Shown piece after piece: positions 38,142 through 50,697 of a stretch of DNA of 64,000 bases. The notes under the pieces were generated by a model, which saw nothing but the letters and a program-made list of their open reading frames with translations, ran no database searches and was not told the origin of the DNA. The DNA is from Gadus chalcogrammus (lineage: Eukaryota > Chordata > Actinopteri > Gadiformes > Gadidae): NCBI RefSeq assembly GCF_026213295.1, contig NC_079418.1, positions 7,482,841 to 7,546,840 on the forward strand, given 5' to 3'. How positions within the stretch are numbered: position 1 is the first letter of the stretch; every line of letters starts with the position of its first letter. A program made the position numbers and the translations under genes.

Positions 38142-39643
38142 AGGGACTCTCACCTTTGTTGCATTTGAGAATTACAGCACATTCAAATCATCCCGCCTTC
38201 CTCCAATGCCCCACCCCCTAAGCGTTATTTTAGTACAAAACTAAGCGTTATTTTTTAGTTTTTTTTTTAGTACAAAAGTTCTAGACCCCCATGGGTTGTG
38301 TTTAGACTCCCATGGGTTGTGTTTAGACTCCCAGAGTCATAATATCTACCAGGGGTCTAGTAAACAAGAAATTTAGCAGGTGGCTCACTGTCATTTTATG
38401 GGCTTCGTGTGATACCCTTTTGAGGCCCCATGTTGAAGGACAGTGGTCCCACTGAGTATAAGAAAGGTGTATGAGCATTACAAACAGAGTAGCGGGACAA
38501 CGTAGAGTCTGAGGCCGAAATGGGTCCCCTAATCGGACTGAATGGTGCGGTTGTTTGCCAACGGTCTGGAGGTCTTCCTGGAGCTCCAGATTAGCGGGAC
38601 AACGTCGCGTCTGAGTCCGAAATGGGTCCCGTAATCGGACTGAGTGTGGCGGTTGGTTGCCAACGGTCTGGAGGTCTTCCTGGAGCTCCAGAGTAGCGGG
38701 ACAACGTCGCGTCTGAGTCCGAAATGGGTCCCATGATCGGACTGAGTGGTGCGGTTGGTTGCCAACGGTCTGGATGTCTTCCTGGAGCTCCAGAGTAGCG
38801 GGACAACGTCACGTCTGTGTCCGAAATGGGTCCCGTGATCGGACTGAGTGGTGCGGTTGGGTGCCAACGGTCTGGAGGTCTTCCTGGAGCTCCAGAGTAG
38901 CGGGACAACTTCGCGTCTGAGTCCGAAACGGGTCCCCTAATCGGACTGAGTGGTGCGGTTGGTTGCCAACGGTCTGGAGGTCCTGAGAATCATCCAGGGG
39001 AGCGGGACCACTTGGCTTCTGAGGCCGAATCGGGTCCCCTTGTCGGACTGAATGGTGCAGTTGGTGGCCAACAGTCTGGAGGTCTTCCTGAGGCTCCAGA
39101 GGAGGGTAACTCTGTGAGTCTGAGTCCGAGATGAGTCCCCTAATCGGACTGAATGGTGCAGTGTGTGGCCAACAGTCTGGAGGTCTTCCTGAGGCTCCAG
39201 AGGAGGGTAACTCTGTGAGTCCGAGATGAGTCCCCTAATCGGACTGAATGGTGCAGTTTGAGTACGCCGTGGACCACTTTGGTCTGCCATCGTCAGTCGC
39301 TACGGTCGCTACGGTCGGTACTCGCTACTGTCTGCCGTGGAATCAAAACAAACCCTCTAGTTGAGGACGCGCCTTGATGACGCGGCCCCGAATGCGCCAC
39401 AAGAAGCAGACGGAAAACCTTATATGTCCATGCAGCAAACAGACATGTCTGTCGGCCAATAAGGTCATTCGGTCCGAAGAATTTTATTGGTTGAAGTTTT
39501 CACTAAATATTATGAGAGTGAAATAATTGTTTGTTTTTACTCCTGGTGGGTCTGTCTTGCATTTTAGAGTGTCATTACCTTATTAATACCAATTTAACCT
39601 TATCCAAAAAAAGTGTAAAAATGCAACAAAGGTGAGAGTCCCT
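38142..39643. mobile_element. TTAA-flanked non-autonomous DNA transposon (piggyBac-like)
   Basis: Flanked by TTAA at 38138-38141 and 39644-39647. Inverted ends AGGGACTCTCACCTTTGTTG are identical for at least 20 bp and continue CATTT. No transposase. TTAA targeting points to piggyBac, although the terminal bases are not the usual CCC. Confidence 0.8.
38491..39260. repeat. 102-bp minisatellite inside the TTAA element
   Basis: Units start AGCGGGACAAC at 38491, 38593, 38695, 38797, 38899 and 39001, exactly 102 bp apart, followed by about three decayed units with indels. 102 is a multiple of three, so minus-strand frames of 34-residue repeats stay open; I consider them non-coding. Confidence 0.92.
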
Positions 39644-39647
39644 TTAA

Positions 39648-40197
39648 AGTGGGTTAAGTATGCAAAACAATGTCCTTCGGTAACATCAAAATATACGCAT
39701 TGCTCCTTTAAGGTTTCATCATCATGTCTGTGCTGCTCTACTAAGATGCGTCCTTAGCATAGTGATTGACCTTCGCTAGCATTAGCATACAATTAGCCTG
39801 GTATGAACGATTAGCAGCTAGCGCTTAACATGTAACATAACGATTAGCGATCGCATTAGCGATTCATTAAACACATTTTAAAATGACACCATGAACAGAA
39901 AAGTATAAATAAAAAGGTATCTGAACTCAAACAGCATTTATAGTATTTTGTTCTCTTTAGTACTAAGCAACAATACATTAGCATTGGCATGTGCAACACT
40001 CACCGGAGATTCAAGTGAACAATATAATTCACGGTAGTTTCCTGTATTTTCAATGATCAGATCCTAATAAAACAACACCTTATTAATACCATGGAAATAT
40101 TTATGACTGAATTAATCAAGGTAGAAATATTAATTTAAGGCGTTTTATACCGGGAGATTCTCTGTTGTGCTTAATACCTCTCTAACGTCTTTCCAGT
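39648..40197. other. Intergenic stretch, no gene seen
   Basis: Contains CGATTAGCG/GCATTAGC word repeats at about 39775-39865 and no supported gene. Confidence 0.4.
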
Positions 40198-40205
40198 GTT
40201 ACGGT

Positions 40206-43200
40206 CAGTGTTGCCAGATTTTGGTTGAGCTAAATCCACCCAATCACGTTCCAAAAGCCGCCCACTTCAGCAAAAAACCGCCCAATGACGTTTTTCACAG
40301 GAAAAAAAATAATTTTTGAATAAACATTAAACGCATGTTGTGGTTCTAGTGTTATATGCGCCAAGAGTTACTTCTAATGGCTGCAATATTTTAGGCTCTG
40401 TCCGGTTGAGGAGTAATAATAAACATCCCTGGGGATTTTACCATATCGACTCGTCCTTCTGATTACGCGGTATCGCTACGGTATTAAACAATTAAGCCCA
40501 AATGGCAAGTTCTATTTTATTATCACAGACCGTGCATGTCACAGAAAATGTGGAAAAATGCACTTCCTGTATCCCAGTGCCAGGCCCAAGAATTAACAGC
40601 AGTAACATCAACCACCTGCTATTTACATGTACAATGATTACTAAGGACATGGAGACCATAGATTAACACAAACATTTACTCTCCACACCAGTGGTGCTGA
40701 AAGACGCACAGCACTACAGCTGTACAGTATGACAGCTGTACAGTATGACAGTATGATCACAGATCAAGAACATACAACGCGTGAAAAGACATTTTTAAGC
40801 CAGTCAGTAAATGCATTACAACAGTGGATGGAATTAACAAAGTTGTCATGGCGTAAATAATAAACACATAAAAATCATCTTACCTTTACGCAGAATCAGC
40901 GTCATTAACTTGACTTGAAGAACTTGACTTGAAGAACTTGACTTGAAGAACTTGACTTGAAGAACTTTTAGAACTATGTACAGTCACTTGAAGCCAGGTC
41001 AGCTGGCTAATACATGGATGAATCAAATCTCCCCAACAACTGCCGGGGAGGTTTGAAGGTTGCGGATGTCCATCCATTTCTGCTCAGGCCAGAGCGCACA
41101 TCCATGAGGCTGGAGAGGAGCCGTAATCCCATACGGTTTCTTGTGTCATCCTTCAGTAGTGTCACTTGGGAGAAGGCTCTCTCAACGTGAGCATTTGATA
41201 TTGGCAGAGTGAGCAGTCTGATCACACCGAGGGCTAATTCTTTGAAACACTGGTTTCCTCCAGCATCTTCGAATCCTTCAACTTGCAGCCAAAATGCGTC
41301 AATGGGCTGATCACCTGCGAAGCCGGCTGAAGCGATGTTTCTCCACTGGCAGTCCAAGGTGTCATTTGCGCACGAGAAAAACTCAGTGGGTAGATCTTTA
41401 ACTGCTGGCCTATTTGTCGCGGACACCACAGTGGTTGGGCAAAACAGCTCCAGCTTGCGCAGCATTTCCAGTGATGCAGGAAGGCGCATCTGATATTGCG
41501 CCAGCACTTCCTTTAAAAAGTCAAGGCACCGCGATGAAATCGTCTCCTTCACTTCTGGCGCTAATGTACTGGCCTCCAAGTGCTGCTGGAACGAGTAACC
41601 CAGATCTGTGTCCTGGTGTGAAAGGTAGAGGCTGGAGGATTTCAGGTCAAGCTCCCTGAGACGACTGTCAGTGTTCATGCGTAGTACGCTGGGCTTCACA
41701 ATTCTCCTCAATGTAGACATATAGAGTCTGTCAAGATCTCTGAACACACGCAGTGAATCTCCCGTTTCCAGCTGAAAACATTTGTTAACATTCTTGATCT
41801 CCATCAAGACAGGCCGCAGAAAGTGCATGTACATGCTGTTTGATTTGTCGCTGTACATTTCGTTCAGAATCCTGGCCGCATAGCAGTGCTCTTTGCCGGA
41901 AGCCAAACTGAAGTGTAGCTTGAGGGCATCTTCCTGATCTAAAATCCTCTCAATGCAGTCTGCAATCACCAACCATCGGGTTGAGCTGGGTGATATTAAT
42001 TTAAGCGGACAGCCACCATCATTAATAGCCTGGTACACGCTGTTGTATTCACTCTGGCGTTTTGCAGAATGTGCAAACCAATTGTGGGTTTCTCTGATCA
42101 TGTATTCCAGGCTGCTTGGGAGCAGTTGCATTGCTTTGTTAGCAACGATGTCGAGTGAGTGGCAAACACAGCGAATAGATACAAAGCAGGCTGCTTCTCT
42201 TTAAGTAGTGAAAAAACAGAATGATTTTTTCCGACCATAACACTTGCGCCATCTGTAGCTATCCCCACCATATTCTTGATGTCCAGTCCGAATTCACCGA
42301 GAAAAGTCACTATCGCATCTGATATTCCACAAGCATCTGCGCTGAGAAGGTTGACAAGCCCCAGGTAGGTACTCACAAACTTGCCGTGTTTCTGTGAGCG
42401 ATACTTCACACAAATGCAGAGGAGCTTGTTCACTGATACATCAGTGCTCTCATCCAGGTAAAGAGAATATGGAGACTCACCAATATCCTCTCTTAACTCC
42501 TCTCTGAAGTGCGGTGCCAGAACAGATGTTATAACGGCGGTACACTTTGTCCTGTGCATCTTGAATGCGCCCATCTCATCTTGCAGTATATCAGACAAAT
42601 CATCCACGGCGTTTATGGAGGTGTGACAGGCGACGTAGGTTGCAACCCTAAGTTCACGTCGTTTTTGGTCATCTTTGATTGTTGCTCCTGCACCAGATCC
42701 CGTTGGGACAGCAAAGGATTTGACACTGGGCTGACAGCGGGCCTTGTGTTTTTTCGTGGCACCATGTTCTCTCAAGTCGTTGAGGTGGGCTCTTAATTCA
42801 ACGTTACAATACCTGCAACGAGCTTTGCCGTCATCTGCTGGGGCAGGCGCGATCCACGATTTTAATTCAGGGTCGGTCTCCCATTCCTTTCTATAAAGTT
42901 TTTTATATTTCCCCCACTTCGGCATGATGCTTATTTCGCTAACAGAGTTGAGAGAGAGCGGGCTTTTGCCTCAGACTTCTGCGTCGGCGCACAACGGTTT
43001 GTTGATGTGACATCACGACGTGAAGTACATTGAAGTATAGGCCTACTGAGTTTTGTATTTGTACTGTTTTTAAACCATAAAATAACAGTTTGGTGTGCTG
43101 TTTTCACATTATTAAAAAACCGCCAGATATTGTCAAAAGCAGCCCAAAATGTATATACCCGCCCAATGCATTTTTTCCCCGCGAGATGAAATCAAAAGTA

Positions 43201-43239
43201 GCCCAATTGGGCGGGAACCCGCCCAATCTGGCAACACTG
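40206..43239 (-). mobile_element. Nearly intact autonomous hAT element
   Basis: Perfect 8-bp duplication GTTACGGT (40198-40205 and 43240-43247) and inverted ends CAGTGTTGCCAGATT. The minus strand encodes an almost complete transposase broken once. A 15-bp tandem repeat (GAACTTGACTTGAA) lies at about 40913-40965. Confidence 0.93.
41007..42925 (-). pseudogene. hAT transposase (ZBED5/KIAA1586-like), single frameshift
   Basis: Two overlapping frames, 42925-42098 and 42131-41007, together about 640 codons. The first starts MPKWGKYKKLYRKEW and has a BED-like finger (CRYCNVELRAHLNDLREH...H) and the start of the catalytic core (SLYLDESTDVS, GIATDGASVMVG). The second has STRWLVIADCIERIL, the helical insertion region, and the dimerisation end LTLPISNAHVERAFSQV. 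Near 42175 the reading should pass to the other frame (RCVCHSLDIVANKAMQ), so a single small indel separates them. Both key Asp residues and the final Glu-containing region (VERAFS) are visible. Confidence 0.85.
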
Positions 43240-43247
43240 GTTACGGT

Positions 43248-44262
43248 TCAAGGTGACCCCCTCGAAACGGGGTGCTCACGTGCAATTTCCTGTTACTGGA
43301 ATCATGTTGAGCACGCCCTACTGGAGAACTCATGCAATTGCATATTTAAATAATCATGGGTTTAGTAGCCCTATATTCCATATGGGTTACAATTGCATTA
43401 ACTATATAATATAAACTATTTGCGTATGGTTGAACGATCCTTAAAATCCTTACAGACACACCCAATCATTAGTTATATTCTACAAATGAACAGCAGGGGG
43501 CGCCACCACAACTATTATAGTTAGTATATTAGTATTAGGGGTCCTACGAAATCCATAGGCACCCAATTGCAATCGTCAGTATTATAAGGGGTCTTACCAA
43601 ATCCGTAGGAAGCCTATTGTAATAGTTAAAAAAAAAAAAAGCCTTAAAGCGGTACACACGTAATTTTGCAAACATCCGTTTGACAGTGGATTTTGACACA
43701 GTATACTTTAGAAAGATGGCTGGTGATTGTTTTTGTTTAATTTGGGTAGACCAGTTATTAAGACATAACCAGTGGTTAATTTGAGCCAGGTCCTGCCGGA
43801 ACAAGATCCGGCACCTCTTAATCTTGGCCTCCCTGTGTTCCCGTACCTATTTGGGCAGATCCGGTACCTCTCATAAAAACCATAAAAAATAAAAACATGT
43901 TTAAAATAAAATAATATCATGCATATATTAATTTCAAGAACAAATCCCAAGAATTTCATGTTGTTTATTAAGATTTAACGTCATTTGAAAGTGTTGGAGA
44001 TCTGTTTACGCACTGAAAAGCTGCGGGCCAACAAACCACGCCCGACACTTTTTTTTTTTTGCCGCATCTGAGGAGCGAGCAGAGAGTAAAAAACGGTTAC
44101 CATGCAAGACCACATGCGTGTGCGCCACACACAAGGTAATAGAAATGATGATAAATTAAAAATCACAGCGCAGGATTGTGAACGTTTACAATATCTCATG
44201 TCAATTTACAATCGGCAAAACGTGTCAGCCTGCGCGCCTCCTCTTAGCAACGGAATTTGTTT
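43248..44262. other. Intergenic stretch, no gene seen
   Basis: Contains two near-repeated lines with AAATCC(A/G)TAGG at about 43549 and 43600, an A-run at about 43629-43640, and a T-run at about 44050-44060. No coding region is supported. Confidence 0.4.
43490..43503 (+). promoter_or_regulatory. CTCF-like motif
   Basis: ACAGCAGGGGGCGC matches the CTCF consensus CCASYAGRKGGCRS at 13 of 14 positions, in unique-looking DNA between two transposons. Motif evidence only. Confidence 0.4.
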
Positions 44263-44838
44263 ATAGGTGAGTCAATCAATGAAAAAAAAGGGCTTAACCC
44301 CAAAAAAATTGATACAAAAGGTTTTTCAATGGATTCTAGTAGTATGATCCCTGCCGAAATGGCGGCGGGGAGCTTGAAATGGCTATATCTCAAATTGAAA
44401 AAATGTTGCAAAGGAATTTTCAACTGATTGTGGTACCTCTGGATATGCTTACGAACATACTAAAAATCGAGGAAAATACACCTTCCGGAAAGGCTTCATT
44501 TTCAAGATGGCGTCCAAAATGGTGGTCGGCCAAGCATAAAATGACTATATATCTCAATAGAAAAAGATTATTCAAATGATTTTTCACTTGATTCTGGTAC
44601 CTGCAAATATGCTTATGAACATACTAACAATCTAGGAAAATATACCTCCCAGAAAGGCTTCATTTTCATAATAGCGTAAAAAATGGCGGCCGGGAGCTTA
44701 GAATGGCTATATCTCAAATGGAAAATGTTACAAAAGAATGTTTCAACTGATTCTGGTTCCTCTATACATTAAGAACGTGCGACAAATCTAGGTAAATATA
44801 ACTGCTAGAAAGGCATCATTTTCAAAATGACTGCCTGA
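44263..44838 (+). repeat. Left terminal inverted repeat with 162-bp subrepeats
   Basis: The start ATGGCTATATCTCAAAT or a variant occurs at 44379, 44541 and 44703, 162 bp apart. Each unit also carries GGCTTCATTTTCA and AAATGGCGGC. The right TIR mirrors this. Confidence 0.85.
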
Positions 44839-44876
44839 TGGAATAGGGGAGCATGGTTCTCATGCTTGGACTGCGG

Positions 44877-45137
<261 letters not shown>

Positions 45138-45312
45138 GGAAGGGGGAGTGTCTTCTTTATAAGACTTGCTCTGCTTCTCATTTTCTGTTCATTTGCCATT
45201 GGACTTACTTCAAGTAAAGACCTAACTTGAGCAGCAGCAGCATATTCGATTCATTCAAACAACAGCCTTTTTAAAGGCTTCCACCTTGCCTTGCTTTATC
45301 GCTAGGTTCAAG

Positions 45313-48300
45313 ATGAGTGCATTCAACGACCAGATCTGTCCCATTTGCAAATTGGAAGATGGAAGTGATTTAGTTGAGATTCGTCAGAAGGGTGCTGATG
45401 GAATCAATGAAGCTAGTGTTAAAAGAGGTGACAGTATTGTTGTTACTGCTGGCATGAAAGTACATCCGGAGTGCCGCAGATTGTACACAAATAGTCGACA
45501 GATTTATTTACATTTACAGAAGAAACAGAGCAGTGATTCCAGTACCAATAAAAGGACTACTAGGCAGTCTGAAGATCCATTTAATAACCAAACTGATTGC
45601 CTTTTCTGCGGCACAAATGTCCATGAAGGAAGTGCCGACTACAGTTATGTGAAAACAGACAACTTTGCAAAGTCTATATTGCAAAGCTGTGATAAACGAA
45701 ATGATGAGTGGTCATTAAAAGTCAAATGTAGAATTGAATACTATCGTAGTGATCTACATGCTGCAGACTGCGTGTATATCATAACGCTTGTAGCACACAT
45801 TTCCGGTGTGACCGTGATGTTCCCACGCAATTTCAGCCTGATTGTCATCCAAAGCGGAGGAAGGCTGGAAGGCCAAAGAATGAGGACCAAGAACAAGCCT
45901 TCTCAAAAATGTGTGCTTACTTTGAATTTAATGATGATGGACAGCTGACTGTTTCTGCACTTAGGTGTAAAATGCAAGGGTATTTGTCAAATGCTGATTC
46001 CATCCCATATGGTAATCAATACCTAAAAACACTGCTGATGCAACGGTATGCGAATAGCATATTTATTGCAGAAGGAGATGGCTTAGATTGTATTGTTACA
46101 ATAAGAGAGAAAACATCAGACATCCTCAGATCCTACTTCAACAACACAAAACAAAACAGGGATGAACGCTTACCTGAAACAGAAGAGTCTGAGAAGGGAC
46201 GCTTACTTGAAACAGCCGCAAAACTGACATAATGACAAATGTCCCACCTATTAATGAGTACCCGACTACAGACACACTCAAACTCCAATGCCCTTGATTA
46301 TATTCCAAAATCACTCCATATTGTGTTAAAAGCTTTGTTTGTCGGTAATGAGACAGAGCAGAAAATTAATTTTGCCAACAGAGGTAATCATAGATTCACC
46401 ACAGTGTAGTCACCTCAAGTCCATTGTCCTGCTCCTAGGAGGATTTCACACATTTATGAATTTGCTAGGAGCGATTGGTACACTGATGGATGGCACAGGA
46501 CTTACGGACATTCTAGGATAAGTCTATGGGGAGAATTCAGTAGCCCATATGATGACTGGCAAATCAGTTCAGAGAGCATTCCGTGGCCATCTTCTTGTAG
46601 ACAAATGTCTTAACCGCATGCTGGTGTCAGAGATGATTGATGAAAGTCATGGATTCGCAACAATGGTTGAACAGTCTGAAGCTATGTATACCTCACTAGT
46701 TAACTGTGAAATGCCAACAGAAACAGTGTTTGTATCAGAGACCCTCATTAGAATAAATGAAGAGCTGGGGAAAAGGAAGATGGAACTGTGTGCTCGATCC
46801 AAGACAAGTCAGTTGTGGCTAAATTACCAAAACATGTTAGAAGTTGCTAGGTCACTGATAACTGCAGATCGCAGGTTCTTGGCTTTTGCACCTACTCGCT
46901 GTTTCTGACTGCATGCCGATTCTCGCTGCGGCTGGGCATTACAAGTACTTGAAATCGGTACACTTTTATGTCCAAGAGATGAGTCAGCTTCACATCAACC
47001 ACCCAGATGTGTTCAGAAAATCAAAATGGGTTTTCATGTTATCCGTCGCAGCAGCCAGTTATGGACAGGCCTCAGCTCAGATCTTGTCAGCGAGACGACA
47101 TTGATGAGGTCATTGAAGACTACCGGTGGTATGACGCATGGAAGTGGAATGACTGACAATCAGAGAGCCCTTTGGACCATGTCCACCAAAGTGCATAACA
47201 TCAGAGTACAACACCGCAATGCAGGAGTTCACAAACCAGACATACACAACATCAGAACAGCACAAGGACTCAACAGAGGCAAGGATGAAAAGAGATGCTG
47301 CTTACCTGGAGAAGATCACTTCAAAACATGCTATATGGTCACCTTTCTCTCCAGACTCTTCTTTAAGGAATGTTGTTACAGTGTTGTTGCTGAGGACGGA
47401 GTGAACGTGCATGATTATGACTCTGTTGGACGCAATATCATGCACAAAATGATTGGACAGCCTGCATTCACATTCTCATTTAGTAGAAAGGATAAAGCCA
47501 TAACCCTCGTCTATCAAGGTTGCTCCTGATCGAACAATTGATTCTGCACTTCTTTTTCAATGTTTCCTGATTGTCTCCCAAACTGGAGAGCTATCATTGG
47601 AGGAGGTTATGTGTTACGAACTCAGTCCTTTCCCTCCTGCCCTCCTTGAAGCTGGAAACATCTTCCGACATCTTCCCACAACTTGCACACGCAATCTGTG
47701 ATCATGCAAGTGATGCAATCCTAGATACTGTACCAGAAACAGATCATTATGTTCTTGATGGAGGTTCACTCCTTCACCGAATACCATGGAAGCACGGACA
47801 AAGCTACGGTAAAATTGCGCAGTCATATGCAGACTTCACCATCCAACATTATGGCTCAGCTACCACCATTGTGTTCGATGGCTATGGGGATGGGCCATCC
47901 ATTAAAGACAACACACATCACAGAGGAAACAATATTCATCCCATTGTCAACTTCACTGCTGAGACAGAGTTCTCAGGTAAGAAGGAGGAGTTCCTGTCAA
48001 GAGATCTGAATAAACAGAGGCTGATCCAAATGATAAGCGATGAACTGAAAGAAAGGGGTTGCACTGTGGTCAATTCAATTGGAGATGCTGATGTAGACAT
48101 CGTAAGGGCCGCAGTGGAATCATCTCTTCTTCACACCACTACGCTGATTGGAGAAGATACAGATCTCCTTGTCTTACTACTTCACTATGCACAGAGAGAT
48201 AGTAAGGGCATTTATTTCAGATCAGACAAGTCAAAAGCTGATGGCAGTTTTAAAGTGTATGCCGTAAACCATTTAAAATAAGTACTTGGACATGATGTGT

Positions 48301-48701
48301 GTTCTCAGTTGATGTTCATCCATGCTCTCACTGGCTGTGACACAACTTCTCGGATCTTCGGGGTTGGCAAAAAGACTGCTTTCCAGAAGCTTGTAAAAGG
48401 GGATCCTGTCCTTCGATCTTGTGCCAATGCATTCATTGTCCCAAACCAGACCACAGAGGCGATCGATGACCTTGGGTGCCAAGTAATGGCTGTCCTCTTT
48501 GGTGGAAAGTGCACAGATTCCCTTGCAGCAATGCGATATAAAATTTTCAGCAAGAAGGTTGTCTCAGCTTCATCAACTGTAACGCCTGAACGTCTGCCAC
48601 CAACTGAATCTGCGACCAAATTTCACTGTCGTAGAGCATACTACCAGGTCATGGTCTGGATGGGAACAGAAGGTCTCTCTCTTGAAGGTCATTCATTGTA
48701 A
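45313..48701 (+). pseudogene. Decayed transposase-like gene with zinc-finger start and XPG/PIN-like nuclease end
   Basis: Starts MSAFNDQICPICKLEDG. The N-terminal about 180 codons hold paired Cys/His motifs (CPIC, HPEC, CLFC, and HNACSTHFRC in the next frame). The middle shows FHTFMNLLGAIGTLMDG, MMTGKSVQRAFRGHLLVDK and, at about 47108, LMRSLKTTGGMTHGSGMT, motifs I associate with a family of uncharacterised proteins abundant in cnidarians, molluscs and fish. The end (from 47571) resembles an XPG/FEN fold: VLDGGSLLHRI, IVFDGYGDGPSIKD, LIGEDTDLLVLLL, and the helix-turn FIHALTGCDTTSRIFGVGKK, with acidic residues in place. At least seven breaks, including a 2-bp insertion near 45777, stop TAA at 46519, frame changes near 46250, 46880, 47030 and 47200, and stop TAA at 48279. 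Not functional. Confidence 0.75.
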
Positions 48702-48930
48702 ATGTACCACTGCCTGCAAGACACTCCGCTGCTCTTGCAGAAAATATGGACTACCTTGTACTACTGTCTGTGGAATGTGACAATCCACATAACAAGTTTC
48801 TTCCACAGGAGCCCGAAGATGATGATGAATAAAGACCACAATAAGTGTGGCATTTATGTTGTTCAACACCAACACCACCTTTCTAGTTTGAATAGTAACC
48901 AATTTTAACCATTTAACCAATGTAAGCTTA

Positions 48931-49504
48931 CAGGCAGTCATTTTGAAAATGATGCCTTTCTAGCAGTTATATTTACCTAGATTTGTCGCACGTTCTTAAT
49001 GTATAGAGGTACCAGAATCAGTTGAAACATTCTTTTGTAACATTTTCCATTTGAGATATAGCCATTCTAAGCTCCAGGCCGCCATTTTGGACGCCAGTAT
49101 GAAAATGAAGCCTTTCTGGGAGGTATATTTTCCTAGATTGTTAGTATGTTCATAAGCATATTTGCAGGTACCAGAATCAAGTGAAAAATCATTCAAATAA
49201 TCTTTTTCTATTGAGATATATAGCCATTTTAAGCTTGGCCGACCACCATTTTGGACGTCCAGAAGTACCAGAATCAGTTGAAAATTCCTTTGCAACATTT
49301 TTTCAATTTGAGATATAGCCATTTCAAGCTCCCCGCCGCCATTTCGGCCGCCATCTTGGAAATGAGGGCTTTCTGGGAGGTATATTTTGGTATACTTTTA
49401 GTATGTTATTCAGCACACCAAATACTACTAGAATCCATTGAAAAACCTTTTGTGTAAATTATTTTGGGGTTAAGCCCATTTTTTTCATAGATTGACTCAC
49501 CTAT
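48931..49504 (-). repeat. Right terminal inverted repeat
   Basis: Inverted partner of 44263-44838 with the same subrepeat words (GAGATATAGCCATT at about 49053 and 49309; a variant at about 49215). Confidence 0.85.
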
Positions 49505-49979
49505 TCAGCATTTAAAACATTTAATTGAACATACACACACTAAAACAGATATTTCCGTTTTAAAATAAATATTTGGAAACGATAATTCATGTTTCCCGCA
49601 GTGTGCCTCTCGGGTATTGAGCGGGTCCGTCTGCGGGATCGGACTCTGCACAACCCAGTCGTAAAAAAGTCACGATCAACGCTTTCCAAGCATCGGTGGT
49701 GATGGCAACTTTCTCCGCTAAGGACAGGATCTCACAGAAGGAGGCTACTACTTCGCCTCACATTTTCTCCAGCCGTACAGTCATAGTTTGGCGACATGGC
49801 ACTGTGTAATCCGCTTCGGGAAATGCGATAGATCGCGGAAGACTAACACGTCACATCTCTGGCAAAGGCAGCCGTATTTAAAATAGCATGCATATGCATC
49901 AGTTATATTCTCAATTTAATTTACAGAGCAATCCCTTCAAAGTATTTAGGTTTACTAATTAAGAGACTAGGATTAGTGT
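49505..49979. other. Intergenic stretch with faint hAT-like remnant
   Basis: No open gene. On the minus strand near 49680-49720 the reading KVAITTDAWKAL resembles the hAT core start, suggesting an old transposase fragment. Confidence 0.25.
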
Positions 49980-50135
49980 GTGTCTGACAGTGATGGGCAG
50001 TAACGCATTAGAAGTAAGGCGTTACTGTAATCCAATAACTTTTTTCAAATAACGAGTAAAGTAAGGGATTACAATTGCAAAAATAGTAATTCGATTACTT
50101 TTACTTTCCTGCAAGCAGCCTGCGTTACTGCGTTA

Positions 50136-50523
50136 CGCCCCGTGCCCACTACCTCCGTCAGTTGTCCGTTGCCCATTGACTTTGAATGGGGACGGTCGCG
50201 CAATGCATTGTGGATCCGTCCGTTGACTTGGAGCGTTCGCCACCGTCAAAAAGTTGAAAAATGTTTAACTTTTTCGGCAGCGACGGTTCCGTCATCCAAT
50301 CAGATCGCGTATGCAAATTTAAGCACTGTGACGCGACTCGGGCTCTGACGATACTGGAAAGCGGGAAAGCGGGTCATCTTGCCTCGCAACAAGCAGGAAG
50401 AAGCGGGAAGAACCCGGCGAAGCGATTTGATTGGCTGACGGATGCCTCTGCAAAGACTACTCCCCCATCTGTCAGCCACGCCTTCCCACGTCCGTTGACT
50501 GACGGTGCAGTGGGCACGAGGCG
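50136..50523 (+). mobile_element. Harbinger MITE (388 bp)
   Basis: Starts CGCCCCGTGCCCACTACC and ends GTGGGCACGAGGCG, flanked by TTA at 50133-50135 and 50524-50526. Its left half matches the right end, and its right half the left end, of the adjacent autonomous element. It is therefore a deletion derivative of that family in opposite orientation. Confidence 0.92.
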
Positions 50524-50697
50524 TTACGCCTCGTGCCCACTGCACCGTCAGTCAACGGACGTCAGAAGGCGTGGCTGACGGATGGGGGCGTAGTCTTTGC
50601 AGAGGCATCCGTCAGCCAATCAAATCGCTTCCCGCTACAACAGCAAAGCCGGCGGGTTCTTTCCGCTTCTTCCTGCTTGTTGTGTTGTCATTGCACG

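Noticed and set aside
38491..39260. CRISPR-like array
   Set aside because: Units are 102-bp tandem repeats without spacers, inside a eukaryotic TIR element. It is a minisatellite.
38529..39290. Minus-strand repeat protein over the 102-bp array
   Set aside because: Open only because 102 is divisible by three; alternative frames are also open.
45313..48701. Introns as the explanation for breaks in the XPG-nuclease transposase gene
   Set aside because: Breaks are 1-2 bp shifts or single stops with homologous reading resuming at once, and no GT...AG pairs bracket them.
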